Position numbers and translations under genes: made by a program
The notes under the pieces: generated by a model
Told to the model about the DNA's origin: nothing
Database searches by the model: none
The model's input: only the letters and a program-made list of their open reading frames with translations
Shown: one piece after another, positions 1 through 12,767 of the stretch
Layout of the letters: the number at the start of each line of letters is the position of its first letter
Numbering within the stretch: position 1 is the stretch's first letter
Source: Ophthalmolycus amberensis
Lineage: Eukaryota; Chordata; Actinopteri; Perciformes; Zoarcidae
Direction of reading: 5' to 3'
Assembly (NCBI GenBank): GCA_024529925.1
Contig: JAFEUB010000968.1
Coordinates: 615,001 to 679,000 of the forward strand
DNA length: 64,000 nucleotides

Positions 1-580
1 TCTTCTTCAACAGGTGAGGTTCAAAGCAGTTCAAGCTTGAAAAGCTCCAAAAACAGCTGCTAAGGGGGCCTTGTCTTTAGTTAGTTTTCTTTTGAAATAA
101 TGTTCAATCTTCAAGACATTAATTATATTTAAAAAACGGAGACATTTGTTATTTTGTCAAAGTGATGTTTAAACAGCTGGTTCACAGAACAGCAGAGATA
201 CCGGGAAACACTTTGACCGATAACACTTTGATGAAATAACCAGAGGTTGAATTGGAACTTTTTTTTTCTTAAAGAAACAGGCAACCCATGAAAGTAAAAT
301 TGACCGTTACCTAAAGCATCACCTGTTGTTGTTTTTTATTTGCTTTGCTTTTATTTTGAAAGACATCCGCAGCCCTTCCTGCGTGTGCGCGCAGCTCTAT
401 CTGTCGGACTTGACGCGCCTCTCTCTCCTCTGTGTGTGCTGCCTTTGCGTTGGGGTGAAGCCGCATAGAAAGCGTCTCCATAATGCGGGCGTGAAGCGCT
501 CCATGTAGCGACGCGGAGGTGGATTTAGGGGCGGAGGGGTGTTCACCGGCATCACAAACACCGGGTACCGGAGGAATACA
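1..580. other. agfg2 upstream region / 5' UTR
   Basis: There is no coding evidence before the agfg2 start codon at 581. The first 300 bases are AT-rich. From about 360 the sequence becomes GC-rich with several CpGs, consistent with a CpG-type promoter and 5' UTR. No TATA box is obvious and the transcription start cannot be fixed from sequence alone. Confidence 0.4.
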
Positions 581-3500
581 ATGTCGAACCGAAAGCACCG
601 GGACAACCAGGAGATCTGCGCCCGCAAGGTCCGGGAGCTGGCCCAGTCCGGAGTAAACAAACACTGCTTCGAGTGCAGCCAGCCCGGGGTGACTTACACC
701 GACATCACGGCGGGCAGCTTCGTCTGCACGTCGTGCTCCGGAATGCTGTGAGTGAGGGGAGGGGAGGGGAAAGGGAGGGGGGGGGACAAAAAAAAAAACC
801 CAGCCGCGCCTCCTCCTCCTCCACGGGTTCATTTACGGCACATTTAAGCATCAGTGTGAGGACAAAACCAGATAGTGAAAGAGTAAAAGTACCAGGCCTG
901 AGATTGCACCATGCACCACCCTAGAGCCGGATTAACAGCGTGTTATTCTCTTATTTCTCTGCGTTATCGGGGAGTGTTGGTGTGGTGCAACAGCCGAGGT
1001 TGTGCGCTCAAATTCATTTACGCAGTCTCTCTCTCTCTCTCTCTCTCTCGCGCTCTCTCTCGTGCGTGTCTTCCAACAGCTTCATAAACGACAGACCGCT
1101 AGTTGGTAATTTTCCAGCTCTGAGTTACGTTTCATTTCGTCATGGTGCAGGTTTGACACGACCCCCCCCCCCCCCCTCCCTCTCCCTCTCTCTTACTCTC
1201 TCTCTCTCTAGCTCCTCTCCAGTGTGGGTGTGTATATATATGTGTGTGTGCTGTCACATTCTGTTCTGCATGTTCAGCCTAGTAGTCCCACACACACACT
1301 CTCTCTCTCACACAGGAAGGCTGTTTCAACACTTCACCATGAGCGTTATTGCGCAATCCTGCACATGCACAGCAGCTGTCACACTTTGTGTCCCCGCATG
1401 GAGATAATAAGAGGCGTATACGGTTCCTGAAACCACATGTTTCTCTGTCACAAGGCACCCTTAAATCCACGGCTCTTGCCCCCCCCTTCATCGTGTCTCA
1501 GAGGCGAGGAATCGCTGCACATTTTCCTTAGTTTTGACTCCTAAACTCTTCTCTCCATCTCTCCCAGGAGAGGCCTCAACCCTCCCCATAGAGTCAAGTC
1601 TATCTCCATGACAACCTTCTCCCAACAGGAAGTGGAATTCCTCCAAAACCATGGCAACGAGGTGAGTGATGTCCCTAAATCACTTCGGGTTGGGGCCTGC
1701 AGGCAGAGCTTGATGCACCCACAGACAGAAATGTGTGACTTTGTATCAAATCATCTGAGGCCATTAATCAAATGCTGCAGCTCACCCGTCTGTTTTTCTG
1801 GTTCAAGTTCAGGTTTCAAACTCACTTTCTGAATCTCTGGAATATGAAACGTCCCTTTATGGCGACCAGTGAACCGGTCTTTGTTTTTGGGAAGAATGCT
1901 ACTGCCAAGAAACAAAAGGACCAGCACTCTCTGGTCCCACCCAAACCACGATCTATTTCCTGTGTGTGCGCGTGTGTTGTGTGTGCGTCAAACCTTTCGA
2001 AACCAGGGCACTTCTTCATCAACTGTAAAATGTCCCGGCTCAGCGCATATCTTGATCCCAATAAAATAAATTTAAATGTCAATCCAATTAGAAGCTGGAA
2101 CCAAATAATGTTTGACATTTGTGCAAGAAAAAATATGACATAAACAATTATCAAAATAGTCATTTGAAGTTGTCAAATATCAATATCTTTTTCTTGCCCC
2201 AAATGTATTATTATTCTTTTTTTAATGTGGTGAAGCTTTTTATTACCCATTTTGGGAACAACCGGTGTGGGCAGCACTCACTGCTTAGCTTCTATCACAC
2301 ACACATATACGCTGAAGTGTTTCAGGCTTATCAAGATGAGTGCTGACCGGTTTCATGAGCTCGCTGTTGGCCAGAATGTATGTGTGTGTGTGTTTGTGTG
2401 TGTGTTCAAGTACAATGTGAGGAGAGGCAGAGCTTTTTCTCCACATCATCCTCTGAACAGTGATCGGCCGGTTATGATTCAGGCGGTAATATTTGCAACA
2501 CTCATGACTCTTGAACCGGACATGAATCGCTGATAAGAAAATCTTTGTTTGTGAGAGATTCTCCGGGACTAAGTATAAATTAGACACGCCCCTTTTCCAG
2601 CATTTCAATTATTCTCAAAAATGTGGTGTGTTCAGGTCGGGAGGAGGACTTGGTTGTGCGTGTTTGACCCAAAGACGGACGGCTGCTCCGACATGAAGGA
2701 CCCTCAGAAGTTCAAAGAGTTCCTGCAGGACAAATACGAGAAGAAAAAGTGGTGAGAATTTTGGTCCCATGGTAATGTCACCAGGCCTTAATTATCTCTT
2801 CATGATTTGCTGTATAAAATATCAGGAAACAGCGAAGAATCCTCATCCGTAGTTAGCACAAGGGGCTAACTATGGATGAACCTTTCGTTGTCCCCAGAGG
2901 ATGAATCATCTCGGCCTCAGCTGTGACTTTAGTGCTAATTAGCAAATGTCAGCCTGCTTACACAATAAACTAAGATGCAACGATGGTGACATCATACCTT
3001 CTCTACACCAGCATGTTAAGATTATTTACATGTACATTAGCATACAGCTATGCTAATGTTTCATGTAGCATTTCATTTCATTTGTTCAGATCTTTGGACA
3101 ATGAGCGAATAGATTGCTGCAGAGATGATGCATTTTTGTAGGCCAAGAGGAAGTTAGCATCGCACTGGTGATACTTACACGTTTTATTCAGCATGATCGT
3201 CACAAATTAGGATTTTTGAAGCAGAAATGCAATCGCTAGAAGTAAAACAGCTAACGAACTTTGACCACTAAGAGCTGCTTTCATGCTGGGGATGAAAGAA
3301 CATTGTTTCGTGTGTAGCTTCAAGCCTTCCTAATCATGGTCTTTGATTGGTGGATAACTGACTTAATGTCCAGTTAGTCACCACAGAACGGCACTAAACA
3401 ACCTGTCTCTTTCAGGCATTTTTCCAAAAGTAAGAACCGGAGGGATGTGGAGGGTCCTTGGAGCCCGGGGGTCCAGGCAGTGCCCCCCTCCCATGGTCCC

Positions 3501-6417
3501 CTAACCAACCAGGCCCCCTCCCACAACCTGCCCCCTAACGCCAGGTCCACAAGGCCACTGGTGAGAGGCTGAATGTGTCCTGATTGTGCCTGTAATGGGG
3601 TTGAGAGAGCAATGAGGAGGAAGGGGAGAGACGCAAGAGAGAAAGTGGGCGAGGCAGAAAAAAGAGGAAGTGAAAGAAGACAAAGTAGTTTCAAAATAAA
3701 AGTGAATAGAAGGTGAGGAAAGGACCTGAATTTGCTTCCACACTGCGCCGGAGAGACTCGTGGTCCGGACAGCTAGAGGGCCAGGTAGCCTCGACATCAA
3801 AGCCGCTGCTTATGAATTATTGAGAAAGCATGAAAGAGACTCACTTCTTCTGCCTTCTGCCCCCCCCCCCCCATCTGCTTCTTTGTCTGTCCTCTCATCT
3901 CTTGCCCGCCAGTCTCAGTCCCAGCTGCCGTCGTGGGATCGAGCTCCCGCCATCTCGCCCGCCGACATGCGGACGGACGTGTTCACCGCTCGGCCGTCGC
4001 GCTCCCAAAGCTTCAGAGACCCCACTCTGAAAGGTCGGGGGAAGTCCATCTACATCGGGGGGGGGGGGGGGCTGATCTTTTTCAGAACCGAGCGGCGATA
4101 TCGATCCCTTCACCCTATTTGGTCCTTGTGTCTCTGTCCTTGTCTCTGATGTAGATCCCACCCTGTGCGGGATAGAGAGGCAGCGGCCGGGCTCGCTGGG
4201 GGCTCAGAGCCACGTCCCCTCCTTCCCCGCCCTCCCGCGGCCCTCAGGTGTGTCCTCCCCTTGTTTTATAATCCTTCCTGATCTCAATCGAGCTGGAAAT
4301 GTCATTCATCACACATGCAAAACTTTAACAAAATCCACATAAATCAATGGATATGTAATATTTACTTATAGCAGAAAGGGAAGAAAGACTACAGGAGAAA
4401 GATTGCACCTAGGTTTATATTAATCCGCCACTAAAAATAGTCCCTAAAAAGCACTATTCCCCCTGCTGTTGCATCCTTGACAGTGTTTTTTGTTGTGTAC
4501 CATATCATGTGTGTTTAAAAGCGCTCCATGTCATCATCGTAGCACACTGGGTTGCTTTTCACGAGTACCAACACTCAACAGGAAATGGATGACCGCGGGG
4601 AATGAACAGTCTCTCCTCTCCTCCCTTAACTTATCCCTCTCTCTCTCTCTCTTTTGTCTCTCTTATCTCCCCCTCCCACCGACCTCGTAGCCAGTAGCTC
4701 TTTCAAAAACCACTTCACTTTAGGTAAGACGCGGCACCGACCTGCTGCATTTGAATGTGTGCTGAATGGCTGCGATCGATAAGCTCATACCCAAGCGTAT
4801 CACTCGTGAGAAAATGGCCGGTTCTGTGGGTGATGCCGGTGCCGACCGTGCCTCACCAATCCTGGCTTCATGTTAGCGGCAGTCTGAGAGAAGACGCAGC
4901 ACTCTTGCCATCTATTTGCCGTGGCTGGCCGGCGTCACGCGCTGCAATTTGGGGTCGATATTTTTCTCCCATCGCTCAGGTTTCACCGCTTCAAAGCCAC
5001 ATCTGAAGGCTGGGAGGGTCAAGGAGACACACAGACCAAAACCACAAGTTTAAAGTTATGCTATTTTTAGGCTGTGGCTGCTGCTGATATTTTCGCACCA
5101 CGTTGGTGTCGAGGCACTTAAAGAGTATGTAGGACACAGCTGTAATCCCACAGTACACACTGACATCCCCAAAGTATTCCAGGAAGTTCAGGCACGCTTG
5201 CAAAGATGGGTCCTATCTGGAGCCCCACAGTGGAGTGGAGTGTATGATCACATCCCCGAAACACGCAGCTGACTTTAGCATGCGTCAAACCTTCAGATAA
5301 TCTGTATCAAGTCAAGTCTGGTCTGGTTTCTGTCACAGACTCCTCCACTGAAAGAGAACGACAAACCTTTTCATGTGTGTTACACGCTAACACTTTTGGC
5401 TGATGCTAGCATGCGTTGTGGCTAATGTTTGTGGAAAGCTTGCTACCTGCAAACACGTTCCTTTCCTGCCTTTGTTACCATCTAACAATTGTATTTCCGT
5501 GGCTGGCGCTTTTGAAAACTGATCCAAGAAGTTGTCGCTGTGCTAATCCTGCATTTGACGAGCCTCGTAGCATGGACATGTAGCATATAGCATGAGAGCA
5601 ACCGCTTTGTTTTGTGACTTTCTTTTCCTTTTATTTTTCCCCATGTGAATGATAACTTGATTTCTACAACGGTACAACATGTGCTATCATATAATCAGAT
5701 TAAAGTCCATGAATTGATCTGTATTAAGCGTGACGCAAGCTCACCTCAAGGTCCATTGAGCAGCTGTTTAGTAGCTTTCGATCGGATCACATGATCTTCC
5801 TGAGCAGGTGAAGTTTTAGGGCACTTTAAGGACTTTTCATCCATGTCGTCACTAGATTATTCTACCTCTTAATGACTAGTAATCACCAACATTAAGTATC
5901 TTTAGCTCTAGACGTACGTTTACTTCATACAAACCTGTTGAATTAGTTGTGTGCATGTTAGTTTTGGGGAATTGCGACAGCTCTCCTCTCTGTCTTTGCA
6001 CTGAAGCTCAGTCTGGTTCCCTCAGGTCGTACGGTATCGGCCTCGGGGACCTCGGGGCCCTTCAGGGCCTTCCCCAAGTCTCTCAGCGTGGACTTCGGAG
6101 GTCTGCACCATCCTCATCAGCAGCATCTGCCCCACTCTCTGTCCCAGCAGCAGGCCGGAAGTGTCGGCCAGACGACGACGACGGCGCCGGTCCCTGGCTC
6201 CAACCCCCAGGACAGATACGCTGCGGTGTCACATCTGGACAGCTGTTTCATTGACCCACCCACGGTCACGGGTAGGATTTTTAAGTACATTTTGCTGTTA
6301 ATACTTAAATACTTTTACTTTGATTTAGATTTTGATGAATTGTACTTGTAATGGAGTGTTGTACAGTGTTGTACTGGCACGTCTTCCACCACTATGTAAT
6401 AGATAGAGGGAGTGTTG

Positions 6418-6448
<31 letters not shown>

Positions 6449-8820
6449 ATGCAGATTGTCACTGCCAGCTCAACAAGGTTGCACAACATCCTCACACTGA
6501 ATGCCAAGGCTTTAAGCAGCTGAATTACACTCGCTGTGTTTGCTCCAGGTCGTTTAAAGGACCTTGTTGCATTTTAATAATCAGCTGAATTTGTCTAATG
6601 ACCGAGGCGGAGGTTTTTTAATGCACATGATTCACGTGAGGAGCCTTTCGAAGCGCCCTACAAGAAGCGCTGTTGTTTTCCACCTTCATCACAGCCTCCC
6701 CTGCCTTTCAGACTGAGGACGGTTATTGATTTCCTGCCCCGGCTCTCTTTAATTCACTTCAAGCTGAGCGCAGAGATGCTAATTTACTCAGGAGGTTTGT
6801 AATGGCTTTCCTTCTGCTGATGGCTCACACACGCTTAGGATCAACTGTTTGGCCTCTTTTTGTTTTTTTGGGGATCGTTCCTCACATTTCGAGATAATAG
6901 CACTTGATCTCATTAGAGTCGTGGTCCGTGTGAAATGCTTGTTCGCAGCTCCACCTGGCGGTCCGCCGCAGTACAACGCCATCTTCGGCAGCAGGCCGTC
7001 GTCCAGCTCCACTCCTGCCAGGTAGAGAAAAAAAACAGCCAAATCAGCTTCTAATTAACGTGCCAGATTTATTTTTTTTTAATTCCCTGCGTGTGCAGCT
7101 CCTTTTAAAAGGTCGTATTCTGATCGACTGTTTTCTGCTCCTCCATCCCCAGTTCCCCCGGCGTCGACACGGTCTCCAGCTCCCAAACCTTTGCAAGTAG
7201 GTACCGAGCACGAACCGCATTGATTGCTCCTGCTAACCCGCTCTGTCCCTCATGTTTTAAAGCCAGCACTCCTAATTAGGATGCATCCGCGTGACTCAGA
7301 GCGGCGTTGGATTGAATAGACAGGAATGCACTCTGTTAACCCCGCACACTGTGAATTATCTCCCCCCGTCTCTTCTGTCTCAGATTTCCCAAACCCATTC
7401 AGCTCCAGCTCCGCTTCCCAGCAGCCCGTCGCCCTCTCCCCCAGTAACCCCTTCAGCAACGCATCAGGAGGTGGGACTCGGGTTCGGGGTTTCCTTGAGA
7501 CGTTACTCTGCTGCTGACTTGTTTTTATTATGGGGAATGGTCACTTCTTACCATGTTATATTGAGAAAAAAAGTCCTGGTTTTGTTTTAGAGAAAGGGTT
7601 TTGTGTTCATGGGATTACTTTACAGAATGATACAATCCAGATTCTGTATGTGGAAAGTCTTGTTGTTCCTATTTCATGTAAAATGCAGAAGCTAACAGGA
7701 AAACATTTCTCTTCACGTGGATCTCTTTGCTGCTTCTGATCTCGCTGTATGTGGGTGCATCTTGTTCTCCAGGCGACTCCAGTGCATTCGTCACCTCGCC
7801 CACCTCCGACTTTCCTCCGTCTGCCTCCTTCCCAGCACCCAACACCCAGAATGCATTTCACCATGAGTCAGCTAGCAACCAGGAAGCCAACGGTAAAGCT
7901 TTTAAAAATATTTGTCCAATATTTTGTGTGTTTTAACAGTGTCTTCTTATTTGCAGAGAAGATTGTGTCAATGTACTATTTTGGGTTCATTAATGGGCAA
8001 CAGAAACGTGTTGAGGTTTTGAATTTGTACATCAATTACAGTCGTAGTGAATTAAAGTTTATGCACAAGCATTTCATGGCAACAGATCCAAATAGTTTTT
8101 GAGATATTTCAGTCTGGACCAAAGTGGTGGACTGACTGAGACTGATATTCTGTCCTTCTTAAATTATTTAAAAGCACATAAAATATAGTATTTAACAAAA
8201 ACTTTTAAAAATGATCATACAATCTGCAAGGGAGAACAAAAGCCTAATTTATCACAGTTCTGGTTTGATTCTAAATATCAAATATACACTTCACAGATCC
8301 AATTACAATTTTGAATAAAAGTAATTAGTTTCAAAGCAAGAAATCATTATCCTACTAAGAAAGAAAAAAAAGCAAAAGATAAAAGTAATATGAAATTAAA
8401 TAATCATAAAAGAAAAAAGACATTGAGCCATAAATAGAGTAGAATGAAATCTGCTGCTATTGCTGCTGTAGTATGCCAGGCTGAATGATTATATTTAATA
8501 ATCATGATATACAGTATCTGAGCATCTGTCCCGTTTTGTGTGTTTCAGGTTTCGCCTCCTTCCCCGCGCCCGACTCTCAGCCCAAAGTCCCTCGGCCGAT
8601 GTCGGTGAACCCGTTTACGGTGGGTTCACTGCCTCGCAAACAAGTGGCACCAAAGTGCACTTCACAGGGGAATAAAAGAGGGCCTTATTTGTATTTTTGT
8701 TTTTCTTCACGGGAAGTCTAGTAAAAAGTCCTCTCCGCTTTTTCTCACCCTTGCCTCTCTTGTCCTTTTCAGGGGAACGTTTACCCCAGTCGAGGGACGT
8801 CGCGAAACCCTTTCATCTGA
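581..8820 (+). CDS. agfg2: AGFG2-like ArfGAP/FG-repeat family protein, 14 exons
   Basis: AGFG proteins (HRB/RAB-R family) carry an N-terminal ArfGAP-type zinc finger and C-terminal NPF motifs that bind EH-domain endocytic proteins. Exons read from the sequence: 581-747, 1568-1661, 2636-2751, 3416-3560, 3913-4033, 4155-4247, 4691-4723, 6026-6271, 6949-7021, 7153-7196, 7384-7470, 7773-7892, 8549-8619 and 8773-8820. All phases join, giving 1,458 nt or about 485 aa, close to the roughly 480 aa of human AGFG2. The finger CFEC-x16-CTSC is followed by MLRGLNPPHRVKSISMTTF. The stretch HCFECSQPGVTYTDIT is closer to AGFG2 than to AGFG1. DRYAAVSHLD matches the family's D(R/K)YAAL-x-ELD element, and four NPF motifs end in RNPFI and a stop. 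Oddities are a divergent third exon (GRRTWLCVFD where the family has a WLGLFD-type core) and a weak donor (AAAG/gtcggg) after exon 5. The family is certain; the exact exon 5 end is the least certain junction. Confidence 0.9.
748..1567 (+). other. agfg2 intron 1
   Basis: Intron with donor gtgagt at 748 and acceptor cccag ending at 1567. It holds a pyrimidine-rich CT microsatellite at about 1025-1060, a run of about 15 C at 1162-1176, and a second CT-rich stretch to 1210. No gene is seen inside. Confidence 0.8.
1025..1060. repeat. (CT)n microsatellite
   Basis: A CT dinucleotide run interrupted once by CGCG, within agfg2 intron 1. Confidence 0.9.
2843..2879. repeat. short inverted repeat (15-bp arms, 7-nt loop)
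   Basis: Arms TCATCCGTAGTTAGC (2843-2857) and GCTAACTATGGATGA (2865-2879) are complementary except for one position that would be a G-U pair in RNA. The loop is ACAAGGG. It lies in agfg2 intron 3, sense to transcription. Confidence 0.75.
4057..4071 (+). repeat. poly-G run (15 nt)
   Basis: Homopolymeric G tract in agfg2 intron 5, 23 bases after the proposed exon 5 donor. Confidence 0.9.
4724..6025 (+). other. agfg2 intron 7
   Basis: 1.3 kb intron between the 33-nt microexon 7 and exon 8. Apart from ordinary unique-looking AT-rich sequence I see no coding exon, RNA gene or repeat array in it. Confidence 0.7.
6421..6448. repeat. (TG)n microsatellite
   Basis: About 14 TG units in agfg2 intron 8. 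Confidence 0.95.
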
Positions 8821-8823
8821 CTA

Positions 8824-8849
8824 CCCCCCCCCCCCCCCCCCCCCCCCCC
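8824..8849 (+). repeat. poly-C run (26 nt) just after the agfg2 stop
   Basis: An uninterrupted C tract starts three bases after the agfg2 TGA, so it would lie in the 3' UTR. Confidence 0.9.
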
Positions 8850-9634
8850 TCCTTACTCCTCTGGGAACCCGAGAGAGATGTGAACTTAAGGAGTCGCTGC
8901 CATTTCAATGCCTCGGGAGTGTTGTCACCCTCTGGGGGAGGGTTTGACGTAACCCAATTACACCCTCTCTCTCTCTCTCTCTGTCTGTGTTTACGTGTTT
9001 GTAGGAGACAAAAAAACGTGTGAATGTAATTATGTGTGTGTGTGTGTGAGAGAGATCGGTCGCCTGCCGTGTTTGTACCACGTGACATTACGTCAAAAGG
9101 TGTTAGTGTGCCGGTAGACGCCAACCTCAGGGCTCAGTGGGAGTCGCGAGTAAACTACTTTTTTTTATTTTGTTGCAGAAACCCACATATATGACACACA
9201 CATACATGTCGCTGCTGCTACTTTGCGTTCATCTCCTGCTTAAAAAGTGCAACGAAACAGCCCGCCAGTGAATGCATCAGCGTTGTGTCCTGGTTTTTAA
9301 AAACAACAACAACAACAACAAGAAAAAGTCTCTCCGTTGTCCAAAGGAAGAGCCAGTTGAGACTCTGCATCGCGGGTTTCTACAGAGGGTCATAAACAGC
9401 CTTAACAGCCTCCTGATGCATGTGAATTCGCTTTTCTATGTGATGGGTGTGGGGGACATGTTTGCATTCATCACGGTTTTATTTTATTATTTTATTTTTA
9501 GGTCATCCTTTTGCAGGATAATCTGTTTTTTTCCACTTCCTAGGCTGCATGCGCTTAGAGGGCTAAAAGGAGATACTACTGAATGTAAAAAAAAAAAAAG
9601 AAGAAATTTCAGAATTACTTAAATGTGTGTATGT

Positions 9635-9652
9635 GTATATATATATATATAT

Positions 9653-9716
<64 letters not shown>

Positions 9717-9744
9717 CTATATATATATATATATATATATATAT
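9635..9744. repeat. (TA)n microsatellite, about 110 bp
   Basis: Near-continuous AT dinucleotide array broken by ACAA, ATGT and ACTA. It is self-complementary and likely length-polymorphic. Confidence 0.95.
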
Positions 9745-10075
9745 TTAAAAAAAACTTCATGACTTCATGTTCCGGACCAAAATGTTTCTCGGTTGTTCTT
9801 TCTTTTTTCGGTTTGACATTGGAGGCGAAGTTCATTTCCCTTATTTTGCCAAAAAGAAAAAGAGATTCATGTGTCTTTGTAATGACAAGTATTCATGTTC
9901 ATAAAATCAGTTTGTTGCTTCTTAAGACAGTTTGGAGTGTTTCTTTTTGTGTGTCTTTTTTTTACTCGTCTCCTAAACAAAAATACAAGCATGAAATGAG
10001 AAAATATTCTTAGTTCTTGAGCGTAATCGAAGCTTTTTTTATTTTATTTTGAAAGGCTGTAGTGACTTCTTCTAA

Positions 10076-10089
10076 CAGCAGAGGGCGCT
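10076..10089 (+). promoter_or_regulatory. candidate CTCF site (forward)
   Basis: CAGCAGAGGGCGCT fits the vertebrate CTCF core (CASYAGRKGGCRSY) at every position. It lies between agfg2 and irs. This is a motif match only; occupancy is not shown. Confidence 0.45.
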
Positions 10090-12014
10090 TGATACCCACT
10101 CTCCTCTGACCTCGTGCGCAAGGTTTCTTTCGGATGCATATTGCATAACAACATACATACTGCATAAGCGTGCAGTACAAAGATAGAAACCCTTCCCAGC
10201 TTTCAGGATGACTATTAATAGAGCATTTTATTATTATTATTATTATTTATTTACATGCATGTTATTGGTGTTATTCGATGGGCTTTCTCTCAGACAGTGA
10301 GAGATGGACGTTTCACTGCTCAGCCAGACAGTCGAGAAAAAAAAACACAACAGATCAAAATCATACTCAGACAGTCTGAGTGGCACAAATATGGCGTCTA
10401 CAAACGCCTCGTTTATTACATAACAGCAGCTCGATGTACTGTTTGTGTAGCATTTAGGAAACAATAACATCAAAACGACTGTATCCCCACAGGGTGTAAT
10501 GGTTTCACTGTCAACCTAGATTTTAAATAAGCTTATGCGAGCTGCTTATGCGAGCTCCTGCTGCATTTAATGTAATGTTTCCATTTCAAAAGCTGCAGGG
10601 CTTTAAAAGTTGAGTTGAGGTATAAAACGTATGCATGCAGGACAGAGGTTTGATTTTAATTTTTTCCAAACAATAAATAGAACAGGATGAACTCCTGGCA
10701 GAGCCAATACTGAAATCCTACTCCACACATTGGAAGTGTTGCTACCTTCACGTGCTGTAGGAAATATTAAATGTTGCTTGAGTGAGCCTCAGTTGAACTC
10801 CCAAGATGCAATACAATCCACCTCATAGCAGCACGAGAAAAAGGTAAACATTGAAAAAGAGCGAATGGAAATTAAATAGATAAAATCAGAGAATGCATAG
10901 AGAAATTAAAAAGCTACATTACATAAATTATATTATATTACAATGTATTATGGCATATAAATGACTACATTTTGAAAAATATACATTCGTAAAAAAATAA
11001 GTTCAGTGGTGTCACAAACAAAGCTTCACTAAATACTGAAAAAGTGAAAATTTAAGGAGTTATTACTGTTATTGTGCTATAACATGGTGACTTATTTCTA
11101 AAAATAAACCTGTTTTGTCTCAAACTAGGTGAAACTCACACAAACTATTATTGCTATCTTCCTGAAAATAATGAAACTTTCCAGATAATGTATAGTCTGA
11201 TGTGTGTAATTAAGGCTACTCGGAGGTAACAGTTGGAGGGTATTTTCCAGAAGTCTAACATGAGTTGAGTATCTTATTTTAGTGGTGTGAATATAGCAGG
11301 CCCCCCCCCCAAAAAAAAGTCACTCCAGGGCAGTTTCTGTTATTAAACTCTTCATAGTTATACGTTATGAGACTCTTTCCCTTTACAAGCATAATGTACT
11401 TACTTTTCATTCATCTCCATTCATTCAATATTTTTCATCCAGTAATGTTCATTATTGCTCATTATGTGTGGATTTTTAGTTTGTTGTCATTATCCAACAT
11501 CTTACTGTAGATCTCTGTGGTATAAAGAGTGTACATACTGTACATTTCTACATTTTACATACATAACTGTGTCTCTATAGATTCACTGTTTTGTTGTTCC
11601 TTTGGTTTTAGTTCAGTTTGTAGTGAAGATTATCGTTATGTTTAATCATCCTATAGTTTTTACTCGTTACAGTCTCGCATGTGCATTGATAAAGTACTCT
11701 GCCTCTATCTATCCAATTCAATTGACAGCATTGACATGCACGGGAGGGGGGGGAAACAGCTTGGCGAGTCGGGTGCTCTCGTGTCGGAGCCCGGGCTCGG
11801 TCCGTGAACGCACCAGTGCTCCAGAGTACTAGTACAGCGGGTGAGTGACAGTCCCGCTCCACGGTAGCTGCTCCGCTCCTCTCCACTCCACAGCCACAAG
11901 ACTGGAGCCGAGCCGAGCAGAGCAGAGCAGAGCAGGACAGGGGTGGGGGGACAGACAGACAGATAAACAGACAGAGAGAGACAGACTGCTGCAGGACGGA
12001 CTCCGTGCGGTGTG

Positions 12015-12089
12015 ATGTGCAGTAAATGGGATTACAACGCTCAGACGGCGCTTGAACCACGAGCAGCAGCAGCAGCAGTAGTAGTATAG
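12015..12089 (+). promoter_or_regulatory. upstream ORF in the irs 5' leader (24 codons)
   Basis: ATG at 12015 opens a 24-codon frame ending at TAG 12087-12089. It includes five consecutive GCA codons from a CAG-type repeat. It matters only if the irs transcript starts upstream of it, which is plausible from GC content but unproven. Confidence 0.3.
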
Positions 12090-12128
12090 GGGGTGGGGGG
12101 GAGTAAGTTAAAGGGGGGGGAGCTCCGC

Positions 12129-12419
12129 ATGTGTTCGCCCGTGTGGAGAACTTGCTCCGACCTGTCCGTCGGACTGCAAACAAACCAACGACAGCCGCCA
12201 AACAAACCCGGGTTCAGGGTTCAACCGCTGGACTCAGGAGCAAACCCCAAAACTCCCCTCTCACATGCCTGCGTTGATGTGGGAGAGAGGGAGGGGAGCG
12301 GAGCCGGGGGACGTTTGAATCTTCTCTCTCTAAACTTGCAGAAAATACTACAAGAGAAATTTAAAAAAAGAGTTTGTGCCCGTAAGAGGAGGGAGTTAAA
12401 GGAAATATGTCGGACGTGA
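12129..12419 (+). promoter_or_regulatory. overlapping upstream ORF of irs
   Basis: ATG at 12129 opens a 96-codon frame that runs through the irs start codon (12407) and stops at TGA 12417-12419. Ribosomes starting here would bypass the first irs ATG. A second in-frame irs ATG at 12419 (GTGATGG, good context) lies just at the end of this frame and could be used by reinitiation. Confidence 0.3.
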
Positions 12420-12767
12420 TGGAGAGCCAGGCGGGCGACCTGCAGAGCTGCGAGGACGTGCGGAAGAGCGGCTACCTCCGCAAGCAGAAGTCCATGCACC
12501 GGCGGTACTTCGTGCTCCGCGCCGCCTCGGAGCGCGGCCCGGCCCGCCTGGAGTACTACGAGAGCGAGAAGAAATTCCGCGGCAAGGCCCCCATCCCGAA
12601 GAAAGCGGTGGCGCTCGAGACGTGCTTCAACATCAACAAGCGGGCCGACGCCAAGAACAAGCACATGATCGTGCTGTACACGCGGGCCGAGAGCTTCGCC
12701 GTGGCCGCGGAGAGCGAGGCGGACCAGGACGAGTGGTACCAGGCCATGGTGGAGCTGCAGTGCAAAA
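12407..12767 (+). CDS. irs: irs exon 1: PH domain
   Basis: ATG at 12407 has A at -3. The translation DVRKSGYLRKQKSMHRRYFV and later FNINKRADAKNKH are classic IRS PH-domain elements. The exon ends TGC AAA A before donor gtaagt at 12768. An alternative initiator at 12419 (fifth codon) would lose only four residues. Confidence 0.95.

Larger units (their letters stand above)
8821..12406 (+). other. agfg2 3' UTR/intergenic and irs 5' flank
   Basis: This stretch holds the undetermined agfg2 3' UTR, a long AT microsatellite (9635-9744), a CTCF-type motif at 10076-10089, an isolated AATAAA at 10672-10677, and AT-rich sequence to about 11.7 kb. From about 11,750 GC and CpG content rises sharply up to the irs start codon, which I read as the irs promoter and 5' UTR. 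No further coding exon is supported. Confidence 0.6.

Noticed and set aside
9563..10013. Ile-Tyr repeat open frames on both strands
   Set aside because: Translations of the AT microsatellite at 9635-9744.
11608..12201. 197-codon minus-strand open frame over the irs 5' region
   Set aside because: Low-complexity leucine, proline and serine runs produced by GC-rich 5' UTR repeats; no start or splice logic and no domain.
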